From NCBI RefSeq assembly GCF_012863495.1, contig NZ_JAAVJL010000003.1, positions 62,001-126,000 on the forward strand: a DNA stretch of 64,000 bases, given 5' to 3'. The stretch is from Pseudanabaena yagii GIHE-NHR1 (lineage in GTDB: Bacteria > Cyanobacteriota > Cyanobacteriia > Pseudanabaenales > Pseudanabaenaceae). Position numbers and translations under genes: made by a program. Position 1 is the stretch's first letter; each line of letters opens with the position of its first letter. Positions 16,808 through 25,152 of this stretch are shown here, in pieces. The notes beneath the pieces were generated by a model. That model did not search any database. It saw only the letters and a program-made list of their open reading frames with translations, and was not told the origin of the DNA.

Positions 16808-18862
16808 ATGTCGCTTTCCCGCTTATTGGTGACTTTCTTAAACCGTCTTCAGCCATCTGCGGAGACGGTCATGCTTGTGTCTGCGATCGCTGTCGGTGTG
16901 ATTAGTGGCACTGGCGTTACCTTATTTCGCAAACTGATTTTAATTACCCAAGAAATCTATTGGCATGAACTAGCTGTAGCTCTGAGTAACCAATGGCATT
17001 GGGCAATTATCTTTATCCCAATGTTGGGGGCATTAGTTGTCAGCTTAGTACGCTTGCGACTTGATCAAGTAGAAGCGAAAACCTTGGGCAAAGCGCAGAT
17101 AGTCAGTGATGTGGGGCAATTACCCTATTCGCAGGTTTCTCTTAAAACAGTGGCAGCCGCACTTTCCTTAGGTTCTGGGGCTTCCCTAGGTCCCGAGGGA
17201 CCCAGCGTTGAGTTAGGTAGTAACATTGGTTCCATTCTCGGACAAATGTTGCAGTTTTCTAGTGAACGCATTCGGCTATTGATTGGCGCAGGAGGAGCCG
17301 CAGGGCTAGCCGCAGGATTTAATGCACCGATCGCAGGCGTATTTTTTGCTCTTGAGGTATTGCTCCGTGATTCCTATCGCACTAATAAATCTAGTCCTAA
17401 CTCCGACGTTAGTGTGGTCGTTATTGCCTCCGTTATTTCGGCTTTAGTTTCACAAATTAGTCTCGGTGAGCGTCCTGCTTTTAGCTTGCCTGTATATGAA
17501 GTCCGTAGTTATTGGGAATTACCGATCTATTTGGGTTTAGGGGTGTTAGCTAGTGTGGTTGCCCTCATGTTTACTAGCGCGATTAAACAGGCTAAGAAGT
17601 TTTTTGCAGGGGAATGGGCGATCGCTACATTTATGCAAAAACTGTCCATGCCCGTTAAACTCCTGATTGGTGGGCTATGCGTCGGCATTATCGCTTTGAC
17701 TTTCCCTGAAGCGATCGGCATAGGTTATGAGACCGTTGAATCAATTTTGCAAGATACTCCTTTCACGATTCCTTTGTTAGGTATTTTGCTAGTTATCAAA
17801 CTATTGCTAACGGCGATTAGTTCCGCTAGTGGCTTTGTGGGTGGACTGTTTGCGCCTTCGATTTTTTTGGGGGCAGTACTGGGCAGTTTGTATGGACAGG
17901 CGATCGCCAGTTTATTACCTGCTTCAATTCCGATTGCGGCTTCCCCTGCCTATGCGCTAGTGGGTATGGCAGCAGTACTAGCAGGTACGGTACGCGCTCC
18001 TCTCACATCAGTACTATTACTGTTTGAAATGACCCGCGACTATCGTATCGTTTTGCCTCTGATGGCAGCCGTCGGGCTTTGTGCATGGATACTCGATCAG
18101 CTAGATATATCTAAGACCGATCGCATGATCATGCAATGGTCAAATTTACCCGCCGACATCGAAGTCCTTGAAAAAATCAAAATTGCGGAGGTCATGACCT
18201 TAAATCCTGCGTCAGTCAAATATTCAATGCCCATATTACAGGCAGCCCAATTTATCACCAGTGGATACCATCACAGCGCTTTAGTTTTTGATGATGTCAA
18301 TCATTTGCAGGGCATCCTCACGACGCAGGACTTGAAGAGAGTCCTATCTGCACCTACGAGTGATTCTGCCTTTGAGGAAATGACTGTCCAAAATATTTGC
18401 ACAAGGGAAGTACTATATACCTTTGCTGATGAGTCGCTCGCTGAAGCCCTCAAGCGTATGGCAACAAGGGATCTGCGACAAATGCCTGTAGTCGATCGCA
18501 ACCAACCAAAACGAGTAATTGGCATGGTTGATCGGCTTGCTATTACAACAGCCTATAACACAGCGCTAACAAAACGAGCGATCGCTGCTAGAATTACAGC
18601 GACTAAACCGAATGCAAGCATTGCTAATAATGCCGCAGTCGTAACCAATACGCTAAATGCAGTTAATACCAGTGTTAATGCTAATGCCAGTAATGGCAGT
18701 AGTCGCCATAATGGTGATCATCGGCATGATGACATCTCTGGCAATAACTCTGGTAGTAATGGCTCTAGCAGTAATGGCAGCGATAATCCTCTCAATGCCC
18801 CTCTAAATAATAATTTAAAGAGAGAATTAGATATTCATAGCTCTGAGACAATTCCCTCCTAA
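16808..18862 (+). CDS. ClC-type chloride channel/antiporter with CBS pair
   Basis: A 684-residue inner-membrane protein. The membrane domain carries the ClC selectivity motifs GSGASLGPEGPSVELGSNIG (near residue 121) and GGLFAPSIFLGAVLGSLYG (near 345). A cytoplasmic CBS pair follows (about 455-600, MTLNPASVKYSMPI and ICTREVLYTFADESLAEAL). ClC proteins move chloride, often in exchange for protons. The PEGP glutamate, a feature of antiporters and gating, is present. The last 80 residues are low-complexity, rich in Asn, Ser, Gly and His, with no known function. The gene starts 41 bp after the RNB gene and 47 bp before the GUN4 gene, so a shared transcript is possible. Confidence 0.93.
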   Translation: MSLSRLLVTFLNRLQPSAETVMLVSAIAVGVISGTGVTLFRKLILITQEIYWHELAVALSNQWHWAIIFIPMLGALVVSLVRLRLDQVEAKTLGKAQIVSDVGQLPYSQVSLKTVAAALSLGSGASLGPEGPSVELGSNIGSILGQMLQFSSERIRLLIGAGGAAGLAAGFNAPIAGVFFALEVLLRDSYRTNKSSPNSDVSVVVIASVISALVSQISLGERPAFSLPVYEVRSYWELPIYLGLGVLASVVALMFTSAIKQAKKFFAGEWAIATFMQKLSMPVKLLIGGLCVGIIALTFPEAIGIGYETVESILQDTPFTIPLLGILLVIKLLLTAISSASGFVGGLFAPSIFLGAVLGSLYGQAIASLLPASIPIAASPAYALVGMAAVLAGTVRAPLTSVLLLFEMTRDYRIVLPLMAAVGLCAWILDQLDISKTDRMIMQWSNLPADIEVLEKIKIAEVMTLNPASVKYSMPILQAAQFITSGYHHSALVFDDVNHLQGILTTQDLKRVLSAPTSDSAFEEMTVQNICTREVLYTFADESLAEALKRMATRDLRQMPVVDRNQPKRVIGMVDRLAITTAYNTALTKRAIAARITATKPNASIANNAAVVTNTLNAVNTSVNANASNGSSRHNGDHRHDDISGNNSGSNGSSSNGSDNPLNAPLNNNLKRELDIHSSETIPS

Positions 18863-18909
18863 AATTTAGAGATTGTCTTAATCTAGTAACTAGCCCACAC
18901 AAGGATGTC

Positions 18910-19494
18910 ATGAATAGCGAAGAAATACTCATAGAATTTGTGGCAAATAGCGCTCGCTCTAATGGTGAGTCGATCAAGTCTCTCAGCACCAATAAGGTTA
19001 AAGAGAGTATTCAGAAAATTGCCAACCTCGTCCAACAACTCGCAACTGAAAGTACTCCCAACCAAACTAATGGGCTAGCTCTAGATGAAGTTGAGGTTGC
19101 CATTAAGCTCACCGAGACAGGTGAAGCAGTTTTATTGGGCGACGGGCAAAGTAATGGCGCAATTACATTAAGATTTCGTCGTCCGAGCCATGTAGTTAGT
19201 AGTTCATCGCCTACTAGTGCAAATGACCTGACGATTCCTAGCCAAGGAATTAGCTACCAGAAATTACAGGCTTTGCTAGCTAGCGGTAAGTGGCAAGAAG
19301 CCAATCAAGAAACATGGAATGTGATGTGTCAAGCCGCAAACAAAAATGTTGGCTCAGTTCTATCTCCAGAGGATATTAAGCAAATTCCCTGTGAAGTCTT
19401 ACAAACCATTGATAATCTATGGCAGAAGCATAGTCAGGGTCGCTATGGATTTAGCTCTCAAAATCAAATCTATATGTCATCAATCATGGGCTAA
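18910..19494 (+). CDS. GUN4-domain protein, apparently lacking the C-terminal half of the domain
   Basis: A 194-residue protein. Residues 1-95 form an N-terminal alpha/beta region (QKIANLVQQLATES, LDEVEVAIKLTETGEAVLL). After a linker, residues 113-190 match the first half of a GUN4 domain: ISYQKLQALLASGKWQEAN, LSPEDIKQIPCEVLQTIDNLW and GRYGFSSQNQIY. GUN4 domains bind porphyrins; in Gun4 itself this stimulates Mg-chelatase. The usual ending, with an F.DRVGWR segment and an AP.GHLP motif, is missing: the frame stops right after QNQIYMSSIMG. A matching C-terminal piece is at the end of the next gene, in the same frame. A ligand role is inferred only. Confidence 0.8.
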   Translation: MNSEEILIEFVANSARSNGESIKSLSTNKVKESIQKIANLVQQLATESTPNQTNGLALDEVEVAIKLTETGEAVLLGDGQSNGAITLRFRRPSHVVSSSSPTSANDLTIPSQGISYQKLQALLASGKWQEANQETWNVMCQAANKNVGSVLSPEDIKQIPCEVLQTIDNLWQKHSQGRYGFSSQNQIYMSSIMG

Positions 19495-19638
19495 GAATCA
19501 CGGTCTAAAAATTTCTGCTCTAGGCATCCTAATATAAGGAGCATAGGATCGAAAATTTGGGACAAGTGAGAAGTAAGGATATTTTGCTTCGCCCAGCCTT
19601 TACTAAGTATTAACTTTAAGATTACAGGGGTCATTGTC

Positions 19639-20778
19639 ATGGATCAGGATAAGCAAAAGCAGATTACGATGTACTTCATCGAAGAAGCCAAGGAGCATCT
19701 GCAAACCATTGAGTCAGGACTACTTGATTTACAAACGATCATGGGGAATGCGGAGTCGGTAAATGAGGTGTTTCGAGCAGCCCACTCGATTAAGGGGGGA
19801 GCAGCAATGTTGGGGTTTAGTAGTATCCAACATGTTGCTCATAACTTTGAAGATTATTTCAAAGTTATTCGGGAAAATAGCGACTTTGAGGTTGATCAGC
19901 ATCTCCAAACGCTGTTTTTACAAGCTTTTGACAAATTACAAGAACTAGTGGAACTGCTCCAAAGTCCCTATGGACTGACTAAGGATGCTGTTGACGCTAT
20001 TATGGCTGGCTCCGATCAAATCTTTGCTAACCTCAAAGACCATCTGCAAAATTTGGTGTCAGGTCAAAACGTTGATACACAAACAGTGGTTTTGTCAAAA
20101 TCGGGGTCAAAGGTTGACACTAGAGCTATGTTGGCAACATTTCAGTCTGAAGTACCTCTTAAGCTAAGGAGTATGCTGGAATTGTTCAAACAGCCCGATA
20201 GCCCACGCAGTCGTCAGAATCTAGAGAATATCTGTACCCAACTACAGGAAATGGGCGATCGCTTTGGATTAGTGGCTTGGTCAGTCATGATTCAATCAGT
20301 ACGTTCGGCTGTCACCAATCCCAATAATCAATTTCGCGTCCTTGCACCAATACTGATCAAAGAGGTTAAGCAGGCTCAAGAGCAAGTTTTAGGGCAAAAG
20401 GCAAATGAAATTAAAGTCTCTCAACAATTGTTGCAGTTAATTCCCGCAGATACGGCAAGGCAAGCGATACCAACTAAGACTCCTGTGGCAGTGAGAGCTA
20501 CTTCTTCATCCGATGAATTGAGTAATCTTTTAGGCGCAGTGATTGAAGAAGATAAGGCGCTGCAAGGTTGGCAAACCTTTAGCGATCGCGTTGGTTGGCG
20601 ACAAAACGGTTCTTGGATTGCCTCTAATACTGTTCAGCCCCAGACTCCACCTGACGGACATTTCCCCACACCATTATGGTTGTCATCGTGGCATCAATCT
20701 AAAGATACGAAGGCAAAAGAGTTTCAAGCCCAGTATTTAACTTTCTTAGCTAAACTGTCGAGCTGCAATTTGCCATAA
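19639..20778 (+). CDS. Hpt-domain phosphotransfer protein with a GUN4-like C-terminal segment
   Basis: A 379-residue protein. The N-terminal Hpt domain has the phosphoacceptor His49 in FRAAHSIKGGAAMLGF, as in CheA-type chemotaxis and hybrid kinases. A linker and a second helical region follow (about 155-265, KLRSMLELFKQPDSPRS). At about 310-340 comes WQTFSDRVGWRQNGSWI, then PPDGHFPTPLW, which looks like the second half of a GUN4 domain, the part missing from the gene before. It starts 144 bp after that gene in the same frame. It should relay phosphate in a two-component system; no kinase or response regulator is nearby. The terminator at 20777 begins inside its stop codon. Confidence 0.82.
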   Translation: MDQDKQKQITMYFIEEAKEHLQTIESGLLDLQTIMGNAESVNEVFRAAHSIKGGAAMLGFSSIQHVAHNFEDYFKVIRENSDFEVDQHLQTLFLQAFDKLQELVELLQSPYGLTKDAVDAIMAGSDQIFANLKDHLQNLVSGQNVDTQTVVLSKSGSKVDTRAMLATFQSEVPLKLRSMLELFKQPDSPRSRQNLENICTQLQEMGDRFGLVAWSVMIQSVRSAVTNPNNQFRVLAPILIKEVKQAQEQVLGQKANEIKVSQQLLQLIPADTARQAIPTKTPVAVRATSSSDELSNLLGAVIEEDKALQGWQTFSDRVGWRQNGSWIASNTVQPQTPPDGHFPTPLWLSSWHQSKDTKAKEFQAQYLTFLAKLSSCNLP

Positions 20779-20820
20779 AGAAAAGATTGTTAGTGGCTCA
20801 CCACCAACAATCTTTTCTTT
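20777..20820. terminator. Terminator of the Hpt gene
   Basis: Near-perfect 20-bp stem (AAAGAAAAGATTGTT.GTGG and complement) ending in a T-rich run. It begins within the TAA stop of the Hpt gene. Confidence 0.85.
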
Positions 20821-20833
20821 GTTAAATGGGTTT

Positions 20834-21036
20834 TATAGCTATATTCATCTGTATCATGACAAATCAAAACCCAAATAGTGTAAGGCGGCGCTTCGTGCCG
20901 CCTTACACTATTTGGGTTCAAGAATGGCGACAGCTATATGCGTTAACTCAAATGGCTATAGCTTATGAAGAGAAAGGTGGCGCGAAGCGCCACCTTTCTC
21001 TTCTTTTATGTCCTGATATACTTGGCGACAGCTATA
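20834..21036. repeat. Two adjacent MITE-like units with hairpin cores
   Basis: Unit 1 (20834-20938) and unit 2 (20955-21036) each begin with TATAGC and end with GCGACAGCTATA, so their tips are inverted repeats. The cores are different long hairpins: 20868-20918 has 24-nt arms with loop TTC, and 20967-21003 has a perfect 17-bp stem with loop GAA. Unit 2 also has TGTCCTGATATACTTGG before its right tip, resembling the TGTCCTAAGC of the element at 60452. Only hairpin DNA fills this gap between the Hpt and DUF3352 genes; open frames here are by-products. Confidence 0.7.
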
Positions 21037-21067
21037 CTATGCAATAAATTCTTAAGAGGGTTTATCA

Positions 21068-23110
21068 GTGAGGAGTTTGTTTGCCACGATTTTTGCGGTT
21101 ACAGCAAGTACGGCACTGCCTGCGATCGCTACCTCGATTAATCATCCATCGACATTCAGTCCCATCAACCCAAACTCAACATATGTGAGTGTTTTGCCCG
21201 TCCAGCAAACGGCTATTCAGGAAGCTCAGAATGCTGAACCGCATACATTTGCTCAAAGGTCTCTCAATATTGCGAAACAGATTCCCACCGATGCAATCGG
21301 ATTATTAGTTGTTGATATAGACCGAGGTTCGTGGCAAACCATTCAAAGATTTCATGGCAATTCGACCAGCCAGCTTGGGGCTATGGACAAATTGCTCGGA
21401 TTTTTGGGCAAGGCTTCTCAAATATCCTTCGCTAAGGATGTCCAGCCTTGGTTAGGGACAGAGTTGGCGATCGCTTTTTTGAATCATCCTGATCAAAAGG
21501 CAGAAATTATCTTTGCGGGAATGTCTGTAATCAAGGATCAACAGCAATTTGACGCTTTTATTAAGAAATTGAAGGGGCTTAATTTTCCCAAGGCTTCAGA
21601 AACGCTCTATCAAAATGTCAGAATTTGGGAATGGCAACTTCAGGAAGAAGATGATTCTAAGATGAACTCTTCACAGGTATCTGCATCTAATACTATTCAG
21701 GCGCTAAATCTCAAGCAGTCAAAACTATCACATAACCACAAACCTACTAAGGAACCTCAAATGGATCATGATCATCATGAGGAACCCAATGAGGATTTAC
21801 CAAAGTTCCCTAGTTTTGGATTTAAGCGTTTAGCGATCGCAAAGTTACCTAGTGGTGTTGCCGTAATTGCTTCCGATCGTCAGGCTATTCAGAAAATGAT
21901 CGATTTGGCGATCGCTAATGCTCCAAATCTCGAAGCATCTCAACCTCCACAGCCATTACCATCCCTTGCTGACAATGATCTCTTTTTGCGATCGCTGCAT
22001 AATCCTCTATGGAATCGCTCTCTAATCGCAGGGTATGGAAATTTTAAAAGTATCGGTCAATTTTGGGAATTGCTAGCGGCTGATTTACCAGAGACTACGG
22101 AAATTCCTGGATTCAGTCGTGATGACTATATCCAAAGCTTGAAATACACCATGAGTCAGTACAGTAGCTTTGATCTATTTACATGGTCAACGCCCAAGGG
22201 GATACGCAGTCAAAGTAATAGCTATTTCAGTTCCGTGCGATCGCCTCAGCCAAGAAGTACTGAACCACGTGATCGCCTGCTATCATTTTTGCCCCTCAAT
22301 GTTTATGGTGCGATTACCAGTCGTAACCTCAATCGTCAATGGCAATGGTTTGTGGAAGAGTCCAAGTCGCAACCAAGCTACAAAATTTTTGTGGAGGGTT
22401 TGCGAATGTTGGCTCCCTTAATTTTCGGTTCGGGATTGAAACTTGATATTGAGAAGGATGTGATCTCTTGGATGGATGGCGAATATGCATTAGTCGCATT
22501 TCCTAGTGATCGCGCTCCTTTTAAAGAAATTGGCATTGACCTGACCATAGGAGCTTTAATTCGTACTTCCAAACCTGAAGTTGCCAATGCGACTCTCAAT
22601 AAGCTGACTAAGTATTTTAGTGATTTGGATAAAGATTTTCTGCAAGTGAAGAAGCGTCAAGTCGGCACAACGCTGTTGACTAGCTTTGAATTTCCCGATC
22701 AGCGTGAACGGGGCAAAACGCAAAGTATTTTTGCTTACGGATGGCGCGATCGCCAAACTTTATTATTAACTTTGGGGGCAAATACCGCTTCAGCCTTTAT
22801 TCCGATTCCTAAGCCTGCCCTTGCGGAATCTGAGGATTTTCGAGATGCCATCGCGGAAATGCCACAACCAAATTTTGGCTATTTTTATATCAATGCTAAT
22901 GCGCTCGCAAAGCAAGTGGCAAATGCTTTCTTTCTCACAGGTTTAATTCCGCTTCCCAATGAGCCAATTGATGATCCTAAACAACCTCCTAAAATCGAGT
23001 TACCTGAACCAGTCCAAAAAATCATCAATAGACTCGGTGGTGCAGTTTTTGTCTATTCTGAAACTAGCGATCGCTTTCAATCAGATTTCTTTTTAGGCAT
23101 TAAACCTTAG
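21068..23110 (+). CDS. DUF3352 domain protein, exported
   Basis: A 680-residue protein that starts at GTG and has a signal peptide (MRSLFATIFAVTASTALPAI). The mature part fits the cyanobacterial DUF3352 family: IPTDAIGLLVVDIDRGSWQ near residue 75, LGKASQISFAKDVQPWLGTE, then repeated alpha/beta modules with AIAKLPSGVAVIASDRQAI and a conserved ending NRLGGAVFVYSETSDRFQSD. The family has no established function; its members are thought to lie in the periplasm or at a membrane. There is a His/Asp-rich insert (DHDHHEEPNEDLP) near residue 238 that could bind metal. Transcription probably ends at the hairpin overlapping its stop codon. Confidence 0.8.
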   Translation: MRSLFATIFAVTASTALPAIATSINHPSTFSPINPNSTYVSVLPVQQTAIQEAQNAEPHTFAQRSLNIAKQIPTDAIGLLVVDIDRGSWQTIQRFHGNSTSQLGAMDKLLGFLGKASQISFAKDVQPWLGTELAIAFLNHPDQKAEIIFAGMSVIKDQQQFDAFIKKLKGLNFPKASETLYQNVRIWEWQLQEEDDSKMNSSQVSASNTIQALNLKQSKLSHNHKPTKEPQMDHDHHEEPNEDLPKFPSFGFKRLAIAKLPSGVAVIASDRQAIQKMIDLAIANAPNLEASQPPQPLPSLADNDLFLRSLHNPLWNRSLIAGYGNFKSIGQFWELLAADLPETTEIPGFSRDDYIQSLKYTMSQYSSFDLFTWSTPKGIRSQSNSYFSSVRSPQPRSTEPRDRLLSFLPLNVYGAITSRNLNRQWQWFVEESKSQPSYKIFVEGLRMLAPLIFGSGLKLDIEKDVISWMDGEYALVAFPSDRAPFKEIGIDLTIGALIRTSKPEVANATLNKLTKYFSDLDKDFLQVKKRQVGTTLLTSFEFPDQRERGKTQSIFAYGWRDRQTLLLTLGANTASAFIPIPKPALAESEDFRDAIAEMPQPNFGYFYINANALAKQVANAFFLTGLIPLPNEPIDDPKQPPKIELPEPVQKIINRLGGAVFVYSETSDRFQSDFFLGIKP

Positions 23111-23146
23111 ATAGAATGGTGGCGCAAAGCGCCACCATTCTATCTA
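23108..23146. terminator. Hairpin terminator overlapping the DUF3352 stop codon
   Basis: Perfect 18-bp stem TAGATAGAATGGTGGCGC with loop AAA. The first three bases are the TAG stop of the DUF3352 gene. Core and loop type match the other long hairpins of the window. Confidence 0.85.
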
Positions 23147-23252
23147 CAATTCAAAAATATAAATGCTGACTGAGCGAAGTCGAAGTCAAAGCTTCTTACA
23201 AATGAATTAGGCAATTGATATTGTAAGATTTACAAAAAGCAATGGTTTAACA

Positions 23253-23864
23253 ATGTCTGAGATATCAAATCAACTACAAAAATTAGTGATTGCAAGTGGA
23301 AATGTTGGCAAAATAGAAGAGTTTCGTGCTTATTTAGCAGACTTAGGTGTGACTCTCATCGCTAAGCCTGACAGTATTGATGTAGAAGAAACAGGAGCAA
23401 CTTTTATTGAGAATGCTCATCTCAAAGCATCACAGGTTGCGATCGCCACTCAGGAATGGGCATTAGCAGATGATTCAGGGCTAGAGGTAATAGCGCTGAA
23501 TAGAGCACCGGGTGTGTTATCCGCAAGGTATGCGGAGACTGATCAAGCGCGAATTGATCGAGTTTTACAAGAACTCACTCACCACTCTAATCGCGAAGCT
23601 CAGTTTGTCTGTGCGATCGCGATTGCCTCACCCGATGGTGCGATCGCTGCTGATGCAGTTGGTATTTGCAAAGGCTTGATTGCTGATGCCCCAAGGGGAA
23701 CTCAAGGATTTGGCTATGATCCCGTCTTCCTAGTCCCAGAACTACATCAAACCTTTGGCGAAATCGAGCCTCAAGTTAAGGCTCAGATCAGTCATCGAGC
23801 CAATGCCCTCGCCATTTTACGCTCTAAGTTAGAGTCATTGGTTGCACCACGTTATTCCTTGTGA
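23253..23864 (+). CDS. rdgB: XTP/dITP diphosphatase
   Basis: A 203-residue member of the Ham1/RdgB family, which hydrolyses non-canonical purine nucleotides such as ITP and XTP to monophosphates and so keeps deaminated bases out of DNA and RNA. Motifs: VIASGNVGKIEEFRAYL at the N-terminus, EETGATFIENAHLKA, ALADDSGLEVIALNRAPG with the metal-binding acids, GTQGFGYDPVFLVP and ISHRANAL near the end. Length is normal. It acts in the cytoplasm. Its last 41 bp overlap the end of the convergent DHH gene, leaving no room for a separate terminator between them. Confidence 0.95.
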   Translation: MSEISNQLQKLVIASGNVGKIEEFRAYLADLGVTLIAKPDSIDVEETGATFIENAHLKASQVAIATQEWALADDSGLEVIALNRAPGVLSARYAETDQARIDRVLQELTHHSNREAQFVCAIAIASPDGAIAADAVGICKGLIADAPRGTQGFGYDPVFLVPELHQTFGEIEPQVKAQISHRANALAILRSKLESLVAPRYSL

Positions 23865-24786
23865 TGATGTCAATTAGCTCTTGCTGCACCTCATCTGCTT
23901 GGTCATTCGCAATCTGACAAGTTCCTGCATTAGCGTGACCACCTCCTTCGTACCTCAACATCAACTCACCGATATTGATTGGGCAGGTACGATTGAGAAC
24001 AGATTTTCCTGTTGCAAAAACGGTATTTTGCTGTTGTCTTCCCCACATTCTATGGATAGAAATGTTGCAATCAGGATAGAGCGCATAGACCATAAATCGA
24101 TTGCCCGCATAGATTGTAGATTCACCCTGCAAGTTTATGATCACTAACTTGTCGTGAACTTCTGCACAATGTTGAATTTGCTTTTTAAAGATTTCCTGTT
24201 GCACAAAATAAAGTTCTACACGCTCTTTGACATTGGGAAGTTCCATAATTTCCTCAATTGTCATGGTACGACAAGCTTCTACTAGTTCCATCATTAGAGC
24301 ATAGTTAGAGATGCTAAATTCGCGAAATCTTCCTAAACCCGTGCGTGAATCCATTAGGAAGCTCAGCAATACCCAGCCTTGGGGATGCAGAATGTCATCA
24401 ATGTCAAACTGTGCCGAATCGCATTTGTCTACGGCTTGCATCATTGCTTGTGAGATATTAGGAAATTTTAATTTCCCCCCGTAATAGTTATAAACAACTC
24501 TAGCGGCTGATGGGGCTTCACCTTCGATAATATGATTTTCTGGTGTGTCATATATCCGCATCGTCTCACTCATGTGGTGATCAAAAATTAAATGAGCACC
24601 TTCGATATAGGGTAGGTTTGTCAAAATATCGCGATCGCAGACTTCGACTTTCCCGTCTTGTACATCTTTTGGATGCACAAATAGGATGTCATTAATCATA
24701 TCTAGCTCTTTGAGTAATACCGCGCTCACAACACCGTCGAAATCACTGCGGGTAATTAATCGGTATTTTTTGGTTGTGACTGACAT
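23824..24786 (-). CDS. DHH-family phosphoesterase
   Basis: A 320-residue protein of the DHH superfamily. SDFDGVVSAVLLKEL (about 14-28) and LIFDHHMSE (about 86-94) supply the metal-binding Asp and DHH residues; the C-terminal DHHA1 domain ends with RYEGGGHANAGTCQI, the glycine-rich substrate motif. The family contains exopolyphosphatases, nano-RNases and related phosphodiesterases. The cyanobacterial form has not been assigned a substrate that I can name. The reading frame overlaps rdgB tail-to-tail by 41 bp. The upstream region (24787-25149) holds a 51-bp hairpin copy, and no other gene is coupled. Confidence 0.88.
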   Translation of the reverse strand: MSVTTKKYRLITRSDFDGVVSAVLLKELDMINDILFVHPKDVQDGKVEVCDRDILTNLPYIEGAHLIFDHHMSETMRIYDTPENHIIEGEAPSAARVVYNYYGGKLKFPNISQAMMQAVDKCDSAQFDIDDILHPQGWVLLSFLMDSRTGLGRFREFSISNYALMMELVEACRTMTIEEIMELPNVKERVELYFVQQEIFKKQIQHCAEVHDKLVIINLQGESTIYAGNRFMVYALYPDCNISIHRMWGRQQQNTVFATGKSVLNRTCPINIGELMLRYEGGGHANAGTCQIANDQADEVQQELIDIITRNNVVQPMTLT

Positions 24787-24842
24787 AAGCTGATGCCCCT
24801 AACCTAATAATCTTGCAAACACTAAGATGTTGCACATAACTA

Positions 24843-24976
24843 TAGCGCTTTGCGCTCTAAACGAAAACCCAATACAACCTGTTGAGGCTTAAAGTAGTAC
24901 AGAGAAATTTTTGAAAGCGCGGCTTCGCCGTGCTTTCAAAAATTTCTCTGGGTTTCAAGTCAGCGCAAAGCGCTGT
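24843..24976. repeat. 51-bp hairpin repeat, copy 3, with flanking AGCGC palindromes
   Basis: The core hairpin is 24900-24950 (24-nt arms, loop TTC, one arm mismatch). It is flanked by AGCGCTTTGCGCT at 24844 and CAGCGCAAAGCGCTG near 24961, and by TGTTGAGGCTTAAAGTAGTA on the left, which is identical in the copy at 53823. This gives the fullest view of the unit, about 130 bp with palindromic ends. It fills most of the 363-bp gap between the divergent DHH and TldD/PmbA genes; I see no gene there. Confidence 0.8.
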
Positions 24977-25152
24977 AATTTGTAAATTCATCTCAGAGCA
25001 ATAGGGAGGAAATTTAAATAAAAATAAGCTTTTCCGCTACTATTCAGGAATTTTTAGCTTTACCGACTTACAGGTTGTAAACACTATGGGGGGATTCTAA
25101 ACTCTAATGTTATCTTTGACAGCAACTAACTGTAACCAAGAATAGGATTTTG

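Noticed and set aside
20826-21047. Open frame of 73 codons on the plus strand
   Set aside because: It lies wholly in the two hairpin-bearing repeat units; the product has no coding character.
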